Shown one piece after another: positions 1-13,474 of a stretch of DNA of 64,000 bases. The position numbers were made by a program, and so were the translations under genes. This DNA comes from Circinella minor (lineage: Eukaryota > Mucoromycota > Mucoromycetes > Mucorales > Lichtheimiaceae): positions 124,001 through 188,000 of the forward strand of contig JAEPRB010000033.1 of NCBI GenBank assembly GCA_016758965.1, in the 5' to 3' direction. Each line of letters opens with the position of its first letter. Within the stretch, counting starts at the first letter, position 1. The notes beneath the pieces were generated by a model. It made no database searches. It had not been told where the DNA came from and saw only the letters and a list, made by a program, of their open reading frames with translations.

Positions 1-1019
1 ATAATTCTACCATGGAGGATGGAACATAACGACTCCATTCAGATTGTTTAATAGGTTCTTGACAAACTAAATAAATAAATAAAAATCACACCCGCCAATT
101 TGTTGCCATGGTAAATTAATTTTTTTTTTTTTAGGGGAAAAGAGAATGGGATGGAAAAGTTTTTAGATAATATGACTTTCTTTTTTCTACCTGGACATTT
201 GATTCGAGTAACACCAAGTCCCCAGGATGCATGAACAATTTCTTCAATATACCTATATGAACATTTTTAAAAAAAAAAAATTCACATAATTATGTTTCCA
301 TGGTAATCATACATAAATTAAATTATAAAATAATAAGTAGCAACAATGCTCCCTCTCTCTCTCTCTCTGTCTAATGCTAATAAAAAAGAAATAGATTGCA
401 ATTCATTCCTATGTTTTTACCTTTGAAAACAAGGTTTACAAAATTGATCACGACATGATTCCAAACATAAAGCATATCGTTTACTTAAACAAATAGAACA
501 TTTTTGTAACCAATATTCCATACCATCATTATCATCACTACCACTACTTGTACCACTACTACTTGTTTCAATCATTAATGATGATGTTGAAGGTGATGTT
601 AATAATGGCCTTGAAGAAGAAGAAGAAGAAGAACTACTAGCCATAGAAGTTATCATATTTCTTTTTCTAGTATTATTTCTATTCGTATGATGAGCAGAAC
701 GATGTTTTCTTTGTTGTCTTCTTCTTCTTGCAGTTGTTGTAGGGTCTTTATGATGAGATAATACAAGTTGATATAACCAACCAATAAAAAATGATAATGT
801 ACGTAAAAAGATGGCAGGCATTAATAATGTTGGATAGAACATGTAAAAGAATGGTAAACAATAGCAAAATAATAAATTAGCTAAATTGAACTTTTCCCAA
901 TATTTTTTAAATTGGTTTAACCATGTTGTTTTTTCTTCTTCTTCTAGTTGTTGTTGTTGTTGTTGTCCTTGTATTGATTGTAGTTGTAATGTTGGTTGTT
1001 GTTGTTGTTGTACTTCCAT
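1..1019 (-). CDS. RBR/RING-type zinc-finger protein with membrane segments (5' part; runs off the window)
   Basis: Probable RING/IBR-type E3 ubiquitin ligase. Exons on the minus strand: 421-1019, 191-252 and 66 to beyond base 1; frames join across both GT-AG introns. The N-terminus is Gln-rich. A long hydrophobic stretch (about residues 45-90) suggests one or two membrane segments, followed by an Arg-rich patch and a Ser run. The first RING begins with CSIC (about residue 175), continues as ESCRDQFCKPCFQRY, and the second exon leads to the closing CPVC. In canonical RBR RING1 the residue two before FC..C is usually His; here it is Asp (CRDQFC), so zinc ligation may be atypical. IBR and RING2 would lie outside the window. 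The start is the only upstream in-frame Met, just before the Gln run. Membrane anchoring and ligase activity are inferences. Confidence 0.7.
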
Positions 1020-1773
1020 TGAAAAATAAAACTATGTCGTGTGTGTGTGTGTGTGTGTGTGAAAAGTTGTAAAAAAAAAAAAAAATGTATGCAAGTTTTA
1101 AACAGTGTATATAAGCAACAATGCTCGTTGTCTCCGCTTTAAAAAAAAATAATAACTTATGCCAAGCCTTTATAGAATAAAAAAAAAAAAATAAAAGTTT
1201 TTATTTATTTACTTTTTTTTTAACAACGAAATTATTAAAATAATGATAACATCAAGCAGTTGTTTTGCATGAATCTTTTTTCATTATTTTATTTTACTTT
1301 TTTTTTTTATTTTCTTTATACAAAACATGACCAAAAGAAGGTTTTTTGGGGGCATATTGGTGGGGGGGGAGAAGAAAGAGGTGTGAACATAATATTTATA
1401 TATAGAAAGAAGTAGAAGAAATACATATATATATATATATATATATATTAAGAAAAAAGATGACTATGTATGTATATGTGTGTGTGTGTGTGTGTGAATG
1501 GGTTTAATGGTATAACAAGAATCCTGTTGTATTTTTTTTTTTTTAAGAAAAAAAAGAAAAAAGAATGCCAGCATCCCCCCCCCAAAAAAAAAAAGCAAAA
1601 ATAAATAAGTGGAAATTTTTTATACATATACAAGGATTATGGGGATTTGTTTGTTTGTAGAGGTTGTGTGTGTGGATTTATATAAGTGCATGGTTGTTGT
1701 AAGTTGAATAAGTGTGGGTGGAGGGTTGTTTTTTTTTTTTTTTTTTTTTGAGATAAAGAGAAGAAAAAAGAAA
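1020..1773. other. Spacer: promoter side of the RBR gene and 3' side of the CON7-like gene
   Basis: No coding region is supported. It holds a GT microsatellite (about 1036-1060), an AT microsatellite (about 1423-1448), a second GT run (about 1479-1495) and long A/T homopolymers. Confidence 0.6.
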
Positions 1774-3073
1774 TTAATAGAAAGCACCCATAGCCATGGA
1801 AGGATGTAATTGGTTATAAGCTTGATGGTGTAATTGAAAAGTATTGGCTGGGATAGACTGTGGTGGTTGTGGTAATGTGGAAGAAAGTAAAGATGAATTA
1901 GTAGTAGTAGTTATTGGTTGTGGTGGTACTACCATAGCAGCTGCTGCAGCTGCCATCACTTGTTCTTGTTGTTGATAAATATGTTCTTGTTGTTGTTTAA
2001 AAGCTTCATCTTTTGCTTTTTTAACAGCTTCTCTTTCTTTTTTTTGTCTTCGCCATTCTTTTCTCATTTCTTTAAATTCAGATGGATGACGTTTTGCTCC
2101 CTGTTTTTTTTTTTTTAAAGATTTATTATTAATAAAAAAAAAAAAAGAAAAATTTAAAGATCTCCCCTTTATTTTCCCACTCTTTTTTTTTTTTTTTTTT
2201 TTTTGGTTATAAACTTACATGTTTTTGCATGCTAACATGAGCATTTAAATGGTTTAAAGTACCATAAGATTTTGTACAACCAGGCCAATTACAATGATAT
2301 AATCTTTCAATTTCATCATATCTTCTTCTAGGACGTTTCTTTTGATTTGTACCGGGAATAGCAACAAATGAATAAATCTTATCTGCAGATGAAGCACTTG
2401 ATTCTGATGGATGACGTACTCTTTGTGTAGTTGGATCAATATATCCCAATGCAGATCCTGGAATCATTGTAGTAGAAGATGGATCATTTGTTGTAAGTTG
2501 AGCAGGTGTAGCTGTTGTAGGAAATAAAGGATGTGTTGCTGTCATTGGATCCATCATAGCTGCTGTTGTCAACATATCTGTAGTTTGTTGATGAGGATGT
2601 GTTGTTATAGTTGTTGTTGGGGCTGTAGTCATTCCCACAGCAGCAGCTGCCATTACTTGTGCTGCGTCGGCACCGGCCGCGTTACTAGTTGTAGTAGTAG
2701 TAGTAGGTGGATAATCATAATATACGGAGTTAGGGGCAGAAGTAGCAATATTTACAGGTACACCATAAGATAAAGATGTGGTAGGAGAAGAAGATAATGA
2801 AGAAGATGATGTAGATGAAGCTGATGATGATAAAGCAGTACTTGTAGTAGCAACAGATGCTGCAACTGCTGCTTGTTGTTGTTGTTGTTGAACTGCTGCA
2901 GCGACAGCTGCTTGTGTTGCGGTGGCTGTATTATTATTATTATTATTTACTTTAGATCGATCTGTAGTTAATAATTGTGATAAAGGTGGTAAAGAGGGTA
3001 AATCAAGTTGATGAAAATAACCAGCGTTTTGTTGTCTTCGTGTTAAAAGGGTTGGTGATGTATAATCTGTCAT
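1774..3073 (-). CDS. CON7: CON7-type C2H2 zinc-finger transcription factor
   Basis: Predicted nuclear transcription factor of 393 residues from two exons, 2219-3073 and 1774-2100. The intron 2101-2218 splits the zinc-finger block right after MQKH. Residues about 1-240 are low complexity (poly-Asn, Ala/Gln, Ser, Thr). Then comes the diagnostic block RPRRRYDEIERLYHC, followed by NWPGCTKSYGTLNHLNAHVS and, across the intron, GAKRHPSEFKEMRKEW. This gives one C2H2 finger (C-x4-C-x12-H-x5-H) with the basic flank typical of fungal Con7 proteins. A basic, probably helical segment follows (RRQKKEREAVKKAKDEAF), then a Gln/Ala-rich tail. In Magnaporthe, Con7 controls conidial morphogenesis and infection-related genes; the role here is inferred from family only. 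The match over the finger block is strong; the rest is unalignable by eye. Confidence 0.85.
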
Positions 3074-6000
3074 TATGAAAAAAGGAGGATGTAAAGTTAT
3101 TTTTGTTTGTGTGTGAGTGTGTGTGTGTGTTGTGTTTTTTTAATCGATTTTAAGAAATAAAAATAAAAAAGTGGAAAAGAAAGAAGAAAAAAAAAAAAGA
3201 GTTTCTTTTGAAATAGAAATAGAAAAAGGTAGAAAAAAAAATCAGTTAATCGTATGCAAACGCCGAGCGTCAAATAAAAAAGAAAAGCGGACCTTTTTTT
3301 TTTTTTTTTTTGTGTAAAAAAAGAGAATTGTTGGTTACTTGTTAGTAAAATGACGTCAGTTTTGTTTCCGGGCGCTTCCTTTTTTAGTTTAGTAATTTCG
3401 TAGGGCGATCCCACATCCTTTATATTCCATACCCCCCCACACCCCCACACCCCCAATTTTTTCAGTGTTAATCCGATTAAAAAAGTGATCGACATCATCA
3501 CACAAAAAAACTTTTTATAATCAGAAAGCGACACAACCAATTTTATTATTGGTTTTTTTTTTTTTTTTTTCTTTTCTCACACAAAAAATATCATCATTTA
3601 TTTGTTTCATTGTTCATTCCGATAAGCTGGTTTAATATTCATAAAATTATATAGAAAAAAAGAAGGATGTACTTTTTGGCGGATGAATTCTCATCATTTT
3701 TAACCTCCCCCCACCCCAATGTTCCTATTATTATTATTATTATTATTATTAACCTGTGTACCTCTTAAAATCAAATCATTGATGTTTCATAATCATTTCA
3801 GAAAAAAAAAAAACTCAGGTACAAAAAAAAAAAAGATATTATTCAAGCCACATTTATTAACCCATTCATAAAAAAAAAAAAAAAAAAAGATTTCCGAATG
3901 TGTCTTAGTTAAAAAAAAAAAAAAGGATCGACAAAAAAAAAAACACACGGACATTCCATACTATTCCACGACTTTTTTTTTTTTAGCTTATACAAGATGG
4001 TTTAAAAAGTGCTATTAATGTTATCATGCTATTAATGTTATCATTTAAGAATGATTTTGTACTACTTTAAACAGATTAAAAACGTTGCATAACTTTTTGA
4101 TCTTTTCTTTGAATTAAATCTTTATTTTGTATCACAATTATTTTTTTTTTTTTAATTACGCATGTGCGTAAAACTTTTCATATTCAAAGTTGGATTTCGG
4201 CTGGACTAAAATGAAGAAATGATATTTCATTTTTTTAAAAAATAACCATAAGATTTTATTATATATACTTTTTTTTTTGATGCATTGGTCTTTAAACTAA
4301 AAGCAAGTAGTTAAATTGATCATCGATAATGTACAAAAGAACCTACGTATAAATCTTGTACGTATGAAATAAATTATATGTAAAATAAAGAAGACATGAT
4401 ATTTATATATTTATTAACATTTCATTTATCAAACCAGGGTAGAATACTCTAAATTGTATATTTGTGTGTTGGTTATATTGTAATGAATAAGATGAGAATT
4501 CAATGTATTTTATCCATTTTTATGAAACGATCTCGGTCATCTTGAAGTGATAAATAAAAAAAAAAAGGTACTTGTCAATTATATTCGATTGAATTTTTAA
4601 TGTGTCGCTTTTTTTTTTTTAGAGTTTCATATACGTACTGACTTAAGTAATAATTGTAATACTTGTTTCATGCACAACAATATACACCAAATGGATTAAA
4701 TAAGTTGTTTAATTTCTGGCGCGTAATTAGATTGAACGTGTCACATTGTCATTTTACATTTCTGCTGACGTTAATAAATGCCAGTAAAGCCACCTCGTTT
4801 TTTTTTTTTTTTTTTTTTTTTTGTCCTTCTTGTTTTTGAACTTGTTTTGAAATACTTGATAAACCAATGCGGGTTACAAAAATTATGCGATTTCTATTAT
4901 ACAACGTCAGTTGAACGAAGTTTGATTTAAATATACGTACAAATTTAATGGTCCTAAAAAAAGGTGAGTTAAAATGATAAACATTAAATTTCTATAACGC
5001 TTGTTTCCGACAACAATGGATTGTTTTAAATCAATGAAGATCAACGATCACAACAAATTCACGGGATTCAAGTCTTTGATAAATGTTAATACAGTATTTT
5101 CGTCAAGCAGCTCAAAATAAAATTTAGTAGGATAATTTATTCTTTATATGATCCAAAAAAAAAAAAAAGTTGGTATGGTTTGATGTGTTAGCTTTTTTTT
5201 TACAACAGCTGGGCAACCTGAACATTTATGGATTAATTCAAATTGTTTGACATTTCTTTTAATTATAGATGGTTGAAAATATGCATGGGTATGGATAAAA
5301 AAAAAAGTACATATTGATGAAAATTATTTATATTGGATTTTTTTTTTCTTAATGACAGAATTTCTATTTATGGAAGGTTCTTATTAGAAGGGGTTAGAAT
5401 ATAAGGGGCTTAAATGTCAATAATTATATATATACAACATGTGTATTCTATATACCTGTATATACCTGGATTTTGATTAATGAATGAAGCATACATGTTT
5501 ATCTGATCTACCTCAATTACGTGAGAACCTGTTTCTCATATCCATAAATTTCGTTGTCAAATGTAAATAGGGTAATTTATCTGACCCATATATTTATATG
5601 TTATATTTTTGAGATATCGTTTATTTATTTTTTTCCGCTACAAAATATATCTCGTTCCTCTCTCTCTCTCTCTCTTTATTGGGCATGTTTAATTTTTCTC
5701 AGCCATTATTTCTTCTGCCCGTTTTCTATTTGACAAAAAACTTTAATTTTTAAAATATCCACGATCCGTGATCCCGGAAACAACTTTGGTATAAGACCAA
5801 TATCTTTTTTTTTAAAAAAAAAAAAATGAGTAAAGTAATACTCGTTCCTATAACAATGATGATTGAAACTGGAATCGGTTTCAATGAATGGGTTAACCAT
5901 TAATTATTGTCATGACAACTTTGAATTGAAGTAAAAAATGTAGATTAGAGCAGTAAAGAAAGGAGTGGTTGATAAACTAGGGGGAAGAGGCGATAATGTG

Positions 6001-6976
6001 GTTTATGATCCAAAATATTACTGAGAAACTGTTTTTTTTCTACAACGTTTTTTTTTTTTTTTTTTGACTATATACACAGCATGATATTATGACCATGTTG
6101 ATAGATGATCTCGTTACTCACTGCTCTAGAACATTCTTTTATTGCTTTTATGACTTTTTAGTTTTGCTTTTTTTTTCGAACGCTGTCACAATAAAAGAAT
6201 CTAAAATCGCGAACAAAAAAAAAAAAAGACGGCTTTTGTAAAGTATAGCAATATTTTTTGGTTTGACGATGTAGTATATTTATTAATAATCTAAACATTC
6301 AGGTTTAAATAATTGGTTGATAAGAAAAAACACTGCCTAGAAATGGGTGGTGAGTAGGTTTTGAAGTGGTTGCTTGACATGGATCAATCTTATAAAGCTT
6401 TGCAGGGATATCCTACTATGTATTCCACTTTCGAAATAATAGTTCATTTTTTGGGGGTTTTTTTTTGTGTAGCCAAATCCAGTTTCCGACACACTGTAAT
6501 TAACGTTGACGTTCAACTTAATATTTGGTACTACTACTAATTAGTTGATCGTTAGTTTACTTATTAAACAAATCGAACACCATAGTTGTATTTCATTGTC
6601 ATTTATTTGTCGCCGACATAAATATAGATAAATAATAGCAACAACACTTCATTCTTTAGACTATAGATCCCATCTTTTATTATTGCTTAGTCTCAATCTT
6701 TTATTTATTTATTTTCCATCTAATCCTGGAATAGTATTCTAATATTAATTAAAAGAGATTCAACCTTTTTTTTTTGGGTTCGAGAACAATAGTTCTTGAT
6801 AACTATATAAATAGGGGAGAACAATTCATAAAAATAACTAACTTTACCAACTCTTTCTTTTACATACACTTTTTTTTTTTTAATCCATCACCCAATTGTT
6901 GCTGCGCTGGTTCGCTTTTTCTTTTTTTTTTTTTTTTTTCGTATATTTATTTATTCTTTCTCTCCTTCTATAAAAT
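3074..6976. other. 3.9-kb gene-poor spacer
   Basis: No convincing gene. It contains GT and C-rich tracts upstream of the CON7-like gene (3100-3450), an ATT microsatellite near 3728-3750, a perfect 17-bp tandem duplication at 4011-4044, many poly-A/poly-T runs, and a CT run near 5660. The 3' end is the promoter of the next gene. Short open frames here are A/T-tract artefacts. Confidence 0.6.
6804..6814 (+). promoter_or_regulatory. Candidate TATA box of the first secreted barrel gene
   Basis: TATATAAATAG lies 163 bases upstream of the ATG at 6977 in an otherwise T-rich leader. This assignment rests on motif match and position only. Confidence 0.4.
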
Positions 6977-8115
6977 ATGAAATTATCTACTGCCGTTTCC
7001 CTTTTCTGTGCCTCCTTTGTCGTCCTGGCTGACGCTGCTGCTATTCCTCCCCGATATGCTGAAGATTCTGGTTTAGCTACTCTTCCTACTGTAGATTTGA
7101 CAGGTGCTGATGGTGCTAGTCATCAAATCACTCGTGGTGACCGCGTATTGTCCAAACGGGGTGGTGGTCATCATCGTCACCATCATGGTGATCATAAGAA
7201 GGACGATGATGAAGAAGAAGAAGATGATGAAGAAGAAGATGAAGACGAAGATGATGAAGATGAAGACGAAGATGATGAAGATGAAGGTGATGAAGGTGAT
7301 AAAGGTGATGAAGATGAAGATGAAGACGAAGATGAATCTGGTAGCTCTGAAGACTCTGGTAGCTCTGAAGACTCTGGTAGCTCTGAAGACGCTGGTAGCT
7401 CTGAAGACTCTGAAGGCAGCTCTGGTAGCTCTGAAGACTCTGGTAGTGATGGCTCTGGTAGCTCTTCCGGTGATGACTCTGGCAGTAACTCTACATCTCC
7501 TAGTACTGGATCTGGTTCGGCTGGTACCGATGGCAAAACTTATTCGGGTACTGGTACTTGGTTTATCCCATCGTAAGTAAAGAAAAAAAAATTCTGTTAT
7601 TACCTTTGTAAATTTTTTTTATACATTTTCCCCATCAAAAAATCTTTCCTATGACCAAAATACTGAATAGTTCCATTTTCTTTTTTTTTTTTTTCACTCA
7701 TCTATTTTGTTATAGTACTGAAGGTGGATCTGCTGGTGCTTGTGGCGGTGATAATGAAGATGATGCTCAAATTGTTGCTTTGGTAAGTTAATTGGTTTCA
7801 GATTGAGAGAAGCGGGGATAATATATCAAAATGAAACATATCCCACTCACATTTATTTACATGTATATCATTTAACAATTTCTTTTTTTATAAAAACAGA
7901 ATGCGGAACAATATGGTGATACTGATTCTGAAAGTGCGTGGTGTGGTAAAAAAGTAGAAATCACATCCAATGGTAAAACTGCCACAGCTACCATTACCGA
8001 TGCATGCCCTGATTGTGTGACAGGTGATTTGGATCTTACTCAAGCTGTATTTAAACAATTAAATAGTGATCTTGATACTGGTGAAATTGATATTACTTGG
8101 AAAGTTGTTTCATAA
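6977..8115 (+). CDS. Secreted double-psi beta-barrel (RlpA/expansin-like) protein with acidic Ser-rich spacer
   Basis: Predicted secreted protein of 292 residues from exons 6977-7572, 7716-7782 and 7900-8115. A signal peptide (MKLSTAVSLFCASFVVLADA) is followed by a short pro-region ending in SKR, a likely Kex2 site. Next come a His-rich patch (GGGHHRHHHGDHKK), a long Asp/Glu tract and Ser-Glu-Asp repeats built from an 18-base unit at 7340-7411. The C-terminal about 105 residues form the barrel domain: TYSGTGTWF, GACGG, WCGKKVEI, ITDACPDC and LDLTQAVFKQL. These match the barwin/RlpA-like DPBB fold found in fungal cell-wall-associated proteins; no glycoside hydrolase catalytic domain is present. 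A role at the cell wall is inferred. AATAAA-like signals follow near 8225. A second paralogue lies 5.4 kb downstream. Confidence 0.85.
7340..7411 (+). repeat. Coding minisatellite: four 18-bp units encoding Gly-Ser-Ser-Glu-Asp-Ser
   Basis: GGTAGCTCTGAAGACTCT is repeated head to tail four times (the third copy has GCT for TCT), with another copy near 7425. It lies in the linker of the secreted barrel protein, so unit number can change without a frameshift. Confidence 0.9.
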
Positions 8116-11100
8116 ATATTGTATATTTATTATGATATTACCCACCCCTCCACTCCTGTTGTCTTGTAGTATAATTTTGTCTTTTTTCCTTTGTTATTTC
8201 TTTTTCATTGTAGTAAAAATCTGTCAATAAATAAATAAATTTTGTTTTGAATATATTTTTTTTTCTTATTTCTCTTCATTTTAACAAGGGTATAGAACAT
8301 AAAAGCTTTATTAAAATCCCCCACCCCTTCTTTTTTTTTTTTTTTATAAAACTGTGGAATAACGTTACCATGGATTATAATTTTTTTTTTTTTTTTTGTA
8401 CTTGAAATACTCAATATTACATTTCTTTGTAAATAAGAATGAAAGAAAGTAAAACATCATTTTTGGTTTTTTAATTAACAAAATCTTTCTTATTGGTTCT
8501 GATTCAAACAGTAATGGGGATCATGAAAAATAAATAAATTGGATATACAGAAGCACGCAATCAGTAGAAAACTCTGTCATTAGTAGTATACATCCTTATG
8601 ATCATTTATTATATGATTATTATTATTTGTAATAACTATAAAATCAATAAAAGTCTAATAAAGATCAATGAAATAAAATAATTCGAATGCGATAAAAATG
8701 ATAGAAAACATCATACATTTACTGAATAAATTAAAGTTACCCGGATTTAATCAGTTCTAGGAACCCATAGTAATTTAATAAATATTGCAGTTGCCATAAC
8801 AATCAAACTGAAACATAGGTTTTGGGGAAGGCGGGGAGAAATCAACATGAAGGGGGGATTCGAGAACGAATGTTCGATCACATATAAGATCGACAAATAT
8901 TTTCTTTATTTTCTATACATATAAATATTATATAATCAGGATATTGTTTTTTTTTTATAGAAATAAAAAAAAAAAAGTATTCAAAAAATGTTAGAACTGT
9001 CAATAATAATAGCTTAATCCTTTTTTTTTTTTTAACATAAGCATGAATTATTTTTTCAAAAATGGGAAGGAGGAAATATTTAACATTGAAGGTTACACTT
9101 GTCTAAATAATTTCGTTGTTTTTTTCTCAGTTGATGTTGTACAAAGAGAATTGTTAACAGCAATAAGAAAACTTTCTTTTTATGATCAAGTGAATGATGA
9201 TGCTTCCTCTCTTTTTTTTTTTTTTTTTTTTACTCGGAGTAAGTTCCCTTTCATTTTATTTTTACTTTCCCCTCCCCCCCCCAAAAAAAAAAATTACTAT
9301 CTGTTTTTGCTGAGTTCTGTCTTCTTTTTTTGATTGTTTTTCTTATTCAGTTTTATGATACGAAAACCAGTAATAATCAGTCTCTCAGTATTTCTTATCA
9401 AACAAGGATCTTAAATTACGAAATTCTATAGTCATAAAAAGTAACTAATAAATGATAATAATAATACAAATACAAATACAAATAGTAATAAGAATAAAAG
9501 TTGGATGACTTGTGTAATAAGAAGCGATAGGGTAATATATGATGTAATAAATGAAAAAGTTGATAATTATTCATAACGTTACCACCCGGGTGGGAAAGAG
9601 TTTGTGTCATGTTACCTCTCAACTTTATAATTTTTTTTTTTATTTATCCCAAAACAAGTTGGATCGGGTAACTCATTTAAAAAAAGTTGTACAAGCAGAA
9701 AATAAAAAAATAAAAGTGCGTCGATCCTTTTTTTTTTTTTTGGCACGGGCCAAGCCCTTTCTTCAAGCAAGAGTAAATAATTAACCGAAAACAGTATTTG
9801 ACTCACAATTTTCTACCAATGATAACCAATGTTCCCATCCTTTTTTTTTTTTCAGAATATAAATAATATTTGAGGTATAAGTGTTTATTGAACGATCATG
9901 ATAAACATAAATAGGTGCTATGATAACGGGAGAGTCCACAACATTAGCCAACAATTGTGGACGAATATATTTTATTTTGTGGGTTTACAGAATTTTTCCT
10001 AATTATAAGCGGAACAATCTTTTCAATATAGCAAGCTATAATATAATGCATTTTCAATTTTGGGTACTGGCAGATCCTTTGTATTATAAAATCCGCCATA
10101 AAAGATAGTTTCAACCTGGGCATTTATTGAAAAGATTAAATCCGTCTATAACGTCTATAACACTAGATTTAGAGAAAATCCTGTATTTTGGCATAAAAGT
10201 AGATCTATTTTTTTAAAAAAATTATCGTATAATGAGTATAACACTTACAAACAATAACCTAATATCTCACATAAAATGAAGAATATAATTTGACCGCAAA
10301 TTGTTTTTGGGGGGAAAAAAGAATTTTTAACTATTGTATATAATAATCTATACACTGACCTACTTCTAATATAAGCATATAAGCGTCATTTTTTTTTAAA
10401 GAGGGGAGGAAAACCAGATTTATAATTAAGCTTTTCCAATATATTTTGGTTCATAGATATCAGTTCTTAAGTTCGCATTTATTATTATAGAATGGCTGAT
10501 GTTAAGGGAAACTAATAAAAAAAAAGTACTGTTCTATAAATACTCTAATATTATTATCATATAATTGAACAATCATCCTACTTTAACAATTTTGTTGTAA
10601 ATTTCAAAGTAACACTTTTTTTTTTATGTTAAAGAGAGAAGCTCTAAGTCTATGATTTGTATAAGGTTAAAATGACTACAAACCATTCTTTTTCAAGACC
10701 TATCAAGACTAGAAGTGATATGTAGTGACTTTTCCGTGAAAGGCAGATTGTATGAAAACTCAACTGCTGAATGGAAGCCAAACCAACAAGCTGTATAATC
10801 TTCTATCAATATGTTTTGTATTTGCAAAATTTGTCTTTTATTATAATAAGGTTCAACAGTATTAACAAAATGATATTAAAATCATTCTTACTTATTTCAC
10901 TAGGAATTTATTAGCCAATATTTACACTTGGATACAAAAAATTGTTAATAATACTACAAGGTAACTGTCATTCCTTTACAGTATATCAGTGATATGCTGG
11001 TTAAAGATGGGTAGTGGTAACAACTAATATGCTTTAATTCATAATTGAATATATGATAATATAATATTAATAAGACAAGAATTTGCTTTTTTTCTCAAAT

Positions 11101-13474
11101 GTATTTTTATAGTTTAATTACTGGGAGTAGTACATTGAAATAGGAGGGGTAGGGTATGGGGAAGAAAGAAAAACAGGGGCTTTTTATAACAAAAAATAAC
11201 ATCATATTTGGTATTAGATTATTCATAATTTCCTATATTACTAACATAATAATATTATTATTAGACATGCTCTTTCTTTCTTAAGTATTACGTAACTAAT
11301 AAAAACTGTGGGAAACAACATTGATGAAGATAGTAATGAACATGCAAATTATTATAGGAGATAAAAATTGTTGTTGATTGGCTAGACTTTTTCTGAAAGA
11401 CTTATTTTGGGGTGTCATTTTGTTACTATTGTGAGATAAAGTACTTTTAATTCGAAATTCTGAGGTTTCTATGTAGAGAATATTTTTTACTTGTTTGTTA
11501 TTAAGCTATAATGGTGATCACATCAAATTTTTTATAATGTTGTCGATCTTTTATAAAATTGTAAATCAAGTTTTTTTAGTCTCACAATAATAATAGTATA
11601 TAGTTCGTAGAGTAGCTTTCATCCATAGTATTTTGTTTATTATATGTAAAATATAAGGAAAGTCGTTAGTTTAGTAGCATCATATAAAGAATTAAAAAAA
11701 AAACATTGTATTATTGTAGTGATAATATTGTTACTTTATAATGTAGTATATTACTCAGTGAAATAGGATGTAGGGAAAATGAAAGAATTAAAATAATGAG
11801 ACGAAAAGTTACAGTATTTTGTTTAAAAAAAGATTATAATTATATTTCACAAAAATTTTATCATTATAAAAATATACTCAAGATTTTTTTTAATAATAGT
11901 AGTCTAATTCTTTATAAAGTGTACATTACATAGCTCAAAAATATAATTTGCATATTCCTTTTTTTTTTTTTTTTGGCGGCAATTGACATATGATACGTAA
12001 AAAGAACAAAGAAAATTTAAAAATTTGGTAAGAAAGGAGAGAAAGTATGTCTCCTTTATTCTGTGAAAACTCAATAGACAGGTTTATCATACATGTGCTG
12101 CGTGATTCTTTTTTCTTTTGAAAACAAGGCGTGAAATAAAAAAAAAAAAAACTCGAAAATGATTCATTATTATTACAAGAATAATTGCATAATAAGTTAT
12201 CATAGTTTAAAATTTAAGTTTTATTAAGATGGAAGACGAATGGACCTTCGACTATAGGCCTGTGGTCGCTTCCTTGTGGTTCGTTAGGATTAAGAGAATA
12301 AGTTATCATATATACAAAAAAAAAAGGTACTTTCCATAGTTTGAGAATACATGTATATGTATGTGATGAGGAGAAGGTAGAAAAAAAACCTAAACTCCTC
12401 AGTAGCATTACGGGAGATGATATAATGTGCAGTTATGCATATATGCCAAAAAGAAAGTGTGAAACGAACAATGACTATTCTTACGATAAATTTTATAAAA
12501 AAAGAAAGGCAAGCATGTTTTTTTAGATCACATTCATCGTTATTATACAGAATTCGTCTTTTATTGATATAACATACTATTTGATTAATACCTAGAAAGA
12601 GTATTTAATAAATACATATTATATACTCTTTCTAATAGTAGAAATAAAAGGTTATTTTAGTAATTCAAGAAACAAAAAAGTATATCTAAAGATTTATTCG
12701 ACTACTATAATTTATATATAATAGCGAATGTAAGGGTGATAAGTTATTATTACTATTCCTAGAAAAATAATCAATTTCAGCAGCAATACTAGCAGGAAAA
12801 TAGAGCGGCGAACAGTGGAAAAGAGAAAACGAAAAAAAAAAGTAATTTTTTTTTCTTCTCTCCTCATCCCTTGTCTTTCTCATAGTATGTGAAATATTTT
12901 TCAATTTGTCAACAAATAGAGCAATAACTTTAATAGTAATATATGGTAATTCAAAGTGTTGTTTAATGTCTGTGTGTAGTAGTATAATATATAATAGTTA
13001 AATTACACAATACCAAGAATATAATTTATTATGATCTATGATATACATTTGTTAGGGATTTTTATTATTATATATTGCTTTTTCTCCTGAAAATGTAAGC
13101 ATGTGTGATAGCAGTAAGGAAGTATATACAACATACTGAATTTCTTTCTTCACTTGAAATTGTCTCCTTTTTTTTAAGGAATATATGATATTCTTTAACA
13201 AATGAAAAAAAAAATCTGAATAGACGACAATAACCCCTACATATAAATTCATACTTTTCACGCAACAAATACAAATCATTCCTCTTTTTCGTCTTTGCAT
13301 TTTTTTTTCTTTATTATTCTTTACTCTTTCCATTCCTTTATTTATTCATTCATTTATTCATTCTTTTTTTTTTTTACTATATATTGATTATATAGTTTTA
13401 AGAAAAACTAAATTTTTGCAGACGTATACATTATCCAAAAAAATAAATAATAAGAACAGATTGATCATTAAATC
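8116..13474. other. 5.4-kb gene-poor spacer between the two barrel-protein genes
   Basis: No gene could be supported. Open frames near 9043-9333, 9551-9784 and 12341-12526 lack a recognisable domain and are dominated by poly-T or poly-A. Composition is very A/T-rich throughout. The last few hundred bases are the promoter and leader of the downstream gene. Confidence 0.55.

Noticed and set aside
3097..3540. Minus-strand open frame of 147 codons upstream of the CON7-like gene
   Set aside because: Composed of homopolymer- and repeat-encoded residues with no domain; it overlaps the promoter.
7104..7580. Plus- and minus-strand open frames within the first barrel-protein gene (Lys/Met-rich and Ser-rich)
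   Set aside because: Shadows of the repetitive acidic/Ser coding repeat of the real frame.
6777..8880. GGTTCGA/GATTCGA boxes as tRNA B-boxes near 6777 and 8857
   Set aside because: No matching A-box or cloverleaf could be drawn around them.
9043..9333. Plus-strand open frame in the 8-13 kb spacer
   Set aside because: Ends in Phe/Pro/Lys runs from homopolymers; no splice partner or domain.
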